The notes below the pieces were generated by a model that worked only from the letters and a program-made list of their open reading frames with translations, was not told where the DNA came from and made no database searches. Made by a program: the position numbers and the translations under genes. DNA of 51,700 nt from Spirochaetaceae bacterium (GTDB taxonomy: Bacteria > Spirochaetota > Spirochaetia > Treponematales > Rectinemataceae): positions 1 to 51,700 of the forward strand of contig JANYKC010000091.1 of the NCBI GenBank assembly GCA_025358255.1, in the 5' to 3' direction. Shown here piece after piece: positions 48,882 through 51,700 of the stretch; within the stretch, counting starts at the first letter, position 1; each line of letters begins with the position of its first letter.

Positions 48882-50604
48882 GTTCGCGGATGTCCTTCAC
48901 GAGCTTGGTCCGGTCGGGATTCTGGAAGCGCTTGGGCACCATTTCCTTCGAGGTGCATTCGAGGACGGCCACGAGGTTCTGCAGCTCTATCTCGTGGGGA
49001 TAGGCCGGGGGCACGAAATCGGCCATCGTCTCGTCCAGGTCCTCACGGGTCACGAAGGTACGGTTCTCCATCGCTGCCCGGAGCTTGGCGCGTATGAGGA
49101 CGGCTTCAAGGTCGGCGCCGGAGAACTCGTGCTTGAATTTCCGCAGGAGGTCCTGGATCTGGAACTTGCGGATCGAGATGTCGAGCTTCCGCACGAGGGT
49201 CTCGAAGAGGGCCGCGCGCTCCTCGTCGCTGTCGGGATAGAAGAGGGCGAGGTGCTCCTCCGCCCGCCCCTGGCGCTTCAGGTCGATGGGGAGGAGGTCG
49301 GGGCGGCAGGTGATGAGGAACCAGACGATCTTGCCGCGGTACTCGGTGTTGCCCATGAAGCTCGCGATCTGGGAGAACACGCGGTTCGAGGTGCCCGAGT
49401 CACCGTCCTGGTTCCGGTCGCCCAGGAAGGCGTCCGCTTCGTCGATCATGACGGCGACCGGGGACATGGCTTTGAGGATCGATAGGACGCGCTCCAGGTT
49501 CGATTCGGTGACGCCTTGCCACTTGGAGCGGAAATTGCGGAACTTCACCATGGGGACGCCTATCTCGCCCGCGAAGGCGGAGACGAGGAAGCTCTTCCCC
49601 GTGCCGACCGGGCCCGCGATGAGGTAACCCATCGGGAGGACGTCGAGCCTGCCCTGCTTGATCGCCTTGGCGGCGTTGCGGAGGCGGCGCTTGACGAAAT
49701 CGTGGCCCGAGACATAGGAAAGGTCGTGATCGGTGTCGAGGAATTCAAGGAGGCCGGCCGCCTCGCTCTCGATGATCTCCTTTTTCTTTTCTCGGAGGAA
49801 GTCCATGGAAAGGGGCCTGTCCTCCTGCCAGCTTTCCGCCACAAGGCGGTTCAGGTTCATGAGGTTGAGGCCGCTCGCGATGGCGGCGACCCGTGCGCAG
49901 TTCATGTCCTTGTCCAGGAGGAGGTTGCCCCGGCGCTCGAGGAACTCGAGGAACTGGGAGCGGACCCCTTCGTCGGGGATGGGTATCTCCACCTTGACCG
50001 TGCTCGGGCTCGCCGAGATGCGGGGCGAGAGGTCCGCGAGGGTCTCCGTGAGGAGGACGACGGAAACGTCGCCGCGGGTGAAGACCGGCTCATGCGACCA
50101 TCGGTTGAGGGTCACGAGGGCATAGCGGTCCTCGTCGGAGAGGCGGGCCACGTCGCTCGCCGGCGCTATGGTTTCCGCGTAGTCGATGATGAAGACAATG
50201 CGCTTTTTCTGGGGGATCTGGAGGAGGAAGTACTCCTCCAGGAGGCTGAAGGCCTCTTCGGCGTTCTTGGACAGGAGCTTGCTGTCCTCGAGGTCGGGCT
50301 TCTTTTCCCGCATCGTGGCCAGGTATTCGCGCCGCATCTCGGGGGTGCAGAAGGAAACCCCGCTGGACCTGTCGAAATAGGCGATGACATCCCGGTTGCC
50401 GAAGAGAACCTCCGATATGTACTCCTGGATCTTCACGAAGATGAATTCGCCCTCGTTCATCTTGTGGGGAAGGAAGTCGCGGATGTTGCCATGGACGATA
50501 TAGAGGTTGGCCGTCTTGGAGCAGTACTTGTAAGAAAGCTCCTGGGCCCAGGATGGCAGGATCTTGATGAAGGGCAAGTTCTTGACGATGAGCTGTTCTT
50601 TCAT
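48853..50604 (-). CDS. AAA+ ATPase with a degenerate first module
   Basis: 583 residues. The second half is a full AAA module: Walker A GPVGTGKS (331-338), Walker B VAVMIDEADAFLG (384-394), sensor-like WFLITCRPDLLP and the small helical lid. The first half (about 35-270) looks like a diverged AAA domain: it keeps a Walker-B-like IVFIIDYAETIAP but I see no Walker A, so it probably does not hydrolyse ATP. The C-terminal tail is helical. Single-active-module AAA proteins of this form unfold or remodel proteins; the substrate is unknown. No membrane segment or protease motif is found. The ATG follows GGGGGA, and a TTGACC-18-TATCAT promoter lies upstream. It converges on and overlaps the CXXX cassette by 29 bases. 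Confidence 0.88.
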   Translation of the reverse strand: MKEQLIVKNLPFIKILPSWAQELSYKYCSKTANLYIVHGNIRDFLPHKMNEGEFIFVKIQEYISEVLFGNRDVIAYFDRSSGVSFCTPEMRREYLATMREKKPDLEDSKLLSKNAEEAFSLLEEYFLLQIPQKKRIVFIIDYAETIAPASDVARLSDEDRYALVTLNRWSHEPVFTRGDVSVVLLTETLADLSPRISASPSTVKVEIPIPDEGVRSQFLEFLERRGNLLLDKDMNCARVAAIASGLNLMNLNRLVAESWQEDRPLSMDFLREKKKEIIESEAAGLLEFLDTDHDLSYVSGHDFVKRRLRNAAKAIKQGRLDVLPMGYLIAGPVGTGKSFLVSAFAGEIGVPMVKFRNFRSKWQGVTESNLERVLSILKAMSPVAVMIDEADAFLGDRNQDGDSGTSNRVFSQIASFMGNTEYRGKIVWFLITCRPDLLPIDLKRQGRAEEHLALFYPDSDEERAALFETLVRKLDISIRKFQIQDLLRKFKHEFSGADLEAVLIRAKLRAAMENRTFVTREDLDETMADFVPPAYPHEIELQNLVAVLECTSKEMVPKRFQNPDRTKLVKDIRELKELLGERP

Positions 50605-50624
50605 GGATCCCCCGCTTCTTCCCC

Positions 50625-50654
50625 ATGATAACAGGATGGATCGAAGGGGGTCAA
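50625..50654 (-). promoter_or_regulatory. Promoter of the AAA+ ATPase gene
   Basis: On the minus strand TTGACC (50649-50654) and TATCAT (50625-50630) are 18 bases apart. The leader to the ATG at 50604 is short and contains GGGGGA. Confidence 0.5.
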
Positions 50655-50728
50655 CGCAGATCGAGACTAGCGCATTCTAGACAGCGATGGCATTTCATTC
50701 CGGCGCCTACAGCCTACTTAAAGAAAAT

Positions 50729-50789
50729 AGCCGAACGCTCTCCCCCGCTATCCCGAATGTGTCATGCAATTATGGGAGGGCATTCGGCT
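50729..50789. repeat. Near-perfect inverted repeat beside the ISL3 remnant
   Basis: AGCCGAACGCTCTCCC (50729-50744) and GGGAGGGCATTCGGCT (50774-50789) match at 14 of 16 positions; the other two can pair as wobble in RNA. The loop is 29 bases. On the minus strand a T-rich stretch follows the stem. The rest of 50655-50869 holds no gene that I can see. Confidence 0.7.
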
Positions 50790-50869
50790 AAAACTACTCT
50801 TTTCCGGGGCTTCCGGGTTTCGTGTGGGTAGCATGAAAAAAGGCGGCAAATCTGGCAGAATCCTTAGCC

Positions 50870-51565
50870 ATGCAAGACAAGGAACTGTACCAGAATCTGC
50901 TTGGGCTTAGGGCCCCGTGGTTTGTCAGCCAGGTTGATCTTCGGATGGAAGAGTCGAAGGTGACCGTATGGGTCGAGCACCTGTCACCGTCGACATTCCC
51001 CTGTCCCGAGTGCGGGCTCGAGTGCTCCGTCCATGACCATCGGCGCAGGACGTGGCGGCACCTGGATACCTGCGGCCTTGTCACGATGATCGAGTGCGAC
51101 GTGCCAAGGATCAATTGTGACGCGCATGGCGTGCTGCAGGCGCGGGTCCCCTGGGCCGAGCCGAAAGGCAGATTCACGGTGATTTTCGAAGCCGTGGCGA
51201 TCTCGTGGCTCAAGGTCGCGCCGATCGGTTCGGTGGCGGAACGGCTTGGCTTGAGCTGGGACGAGGCCTGGGGAATCATGGACCGCGCCGTCCGTCGAGG
51301 GCTCGCCCGACGGGACGAGTTCCCGATCAGGGAGCTTGCGGTCGATGAGACCTCCTTCCAGAAGCGCCATGAATATGTGACCGTGCTTGTCGACCGCGCC
51401 ACCGGGAACGTGATCGACGTCCTCGATGACCGAAAGAAATCGACGCTCAAGGACTGGCTGGAAGCCCACAAGGAACGCCTTGAGGCGGTGCGGACGATCA
51501 CCATGGACATGTGGGAGCCCTACGTCACCGCCGTCATGGAGACCATCGATGCCGCAGAGACGTAA
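50870..51565 (+). pseudogene. ISL3-family transposase, 3'-truncated
   Basis: 231 residues are left. The zinc-finger-like start [20 protein letters not shown] and WRHLD match ISL3 transposases. The catalytic domain begins with [20 protein letters not shown] (first Asp) and [14 protein letters not shown] (second Asp). The protein then stops after DAAET, where full-length ISL3 enzymes go on for about 150 residues with the third catalytic residue (Glu). The sequence after 51565 does not continue it in any frame, so it is cut by deletion or by another insertion. The left end of the element probably lies near 50800-50860, but without the right end no terminal repeat can be confirmed. Confidence 0.85.
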
Positions 51566-51625
51566 CCGTCAATTCTTCCACACCCACGTCGCGCCGGGCT
51601 TGCGAACGGAGGTGGCGGAAATCGG

Positions 51626-51700
51626 TCAGGCTTGCTGACTGGCGATCGGGATAGAAGCGAGGGAAATACGGGCGTCTTCGGCTGTCAGCTCATGGAAGGT
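51626..51700 (-). CDS. Possible C-terminus of a gene entering from the right
   Basis: On the minus strand the frame from 51700 reads TFHELTAEDARISLAS and on to a TGA at 51626-51628, 24 codons in all. Codon use resembles real genes of this window. It is too short to name and could be part of the element that truncated the ISL3 gene. Confidence 0.3.
   Translation of the reverse strand, partial: TFHELTAEDARISLASIPIASQQA

Noticed and set aside
49516..50628. A plus-strand open frame of 370 codons
   Set aside because: Antisense shadow of the AAA+ gene with intact Walker motifs on the minus strand.
1..51700. tRNA, rRNA and CRISPR arrays
   Set aside because: Gaps between genes were read on both strands; no cloverleaf-like sequence with a T-loop GTTCRA pattern and acceptor pairing, no rRNA core sequence and no regularly spaced repeats were seen.

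Overview
ORGANISM. The window is GC-rich (roughly 60-65% by eye) bacterial chromosome, Gram-negative in envelope type (signal peptides, a lipoprotein, outer-membrane-like beta-barrels, an OmpA C-terminal domain). The gene set points to a spirochaete, probably a high-GC member of the Spirochaetales: a DUF5312-like protein (to my knowledge a spirochaete family), several TPR proteins, a FecR-domain/beta-barrel fusion, a HAMP-cyclase, and Rex and polyamine-uptake genes. No rRNA, tRNA or CRISPR array was seen. The assignment is inference from gene content, not from a marker gene. LAYOUT. 1-3800 (mostly minus): a 56-residue zinc-ribbon protein, then an operon of a TPR protein with a degenerate Mrr-like domain, a metallophosphoesterase and a ParB-like protein. 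3900-6640 (plus): two TPR proteins. 6700-12400 (minus): mutL and two paralogous beta-barrel proteins, one carrying a FecR domain. 12530-13981: fused pyrF-pyrE. 14062-14650: IS1182-type transposase remnant. 14711-22262 (minus): an Rrf2-type Fe-S regulator, rex with an RlmK-like methyltransferase, a phosphoribosyltransferase-like protein, feoA-feoB, and a radical-SAM/DUF4130-type pair predicted to act on nucleic acid. 22300-25523 is a decaying stretch: an ABC-F pseudogene with a fossil-looking attenuator, glutathione peroxidase, and a threonine aldolase broken by a frameshift lying exactly in a perfect palindrome. 25788-33941 (plus): a DbpA/CsdA-type helicase, ftcD and the polyamine operon potABCD. 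34047-39084 (minus): two envelope coiled-coil proteins, a HAMP-adenylate/guanylate cyclase and a small exported protein. 39200-44138 (plus): rluA-type pseudouridine synthase, DUF5312-like protein, YfiH-type protein and an OmpA-family protein. 44233-48881 (plus): a four-gene cassette described below. 48853-50604 (minus): an AAA+ ATPase. The right edge holds a truncated ISL3 transposase. CANDIDATE NEW SYSTEM. At 44233-48881 four tightly coupled genes encode a small membrane protein, a DUF2207-like membrane protein whose C-terminus is a tail of nine cysteines spaced exactly four residues apart (Cys-His-Ser-Ala repeats), a radical SAM/SPASM enzyme with a PqqD-like N-terminal region, and a polytopic membrane protein. 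Predicted topology puts the tail in the cytoplasm with the enzyme, so I propose a membrane-anchored, radical-SAM-modified CXXX-repeat protein. OTHER HIGHLIGHTS. A quasipalindrome-correction signature explains the broken threonine aldolase. Several genes without a Shine-Dalgarno sequence carry a -10-like box 6-7 nt before the start codon, suggesting leaderless transcription. A DtxR-type palindrome overlaps the feo promoter.
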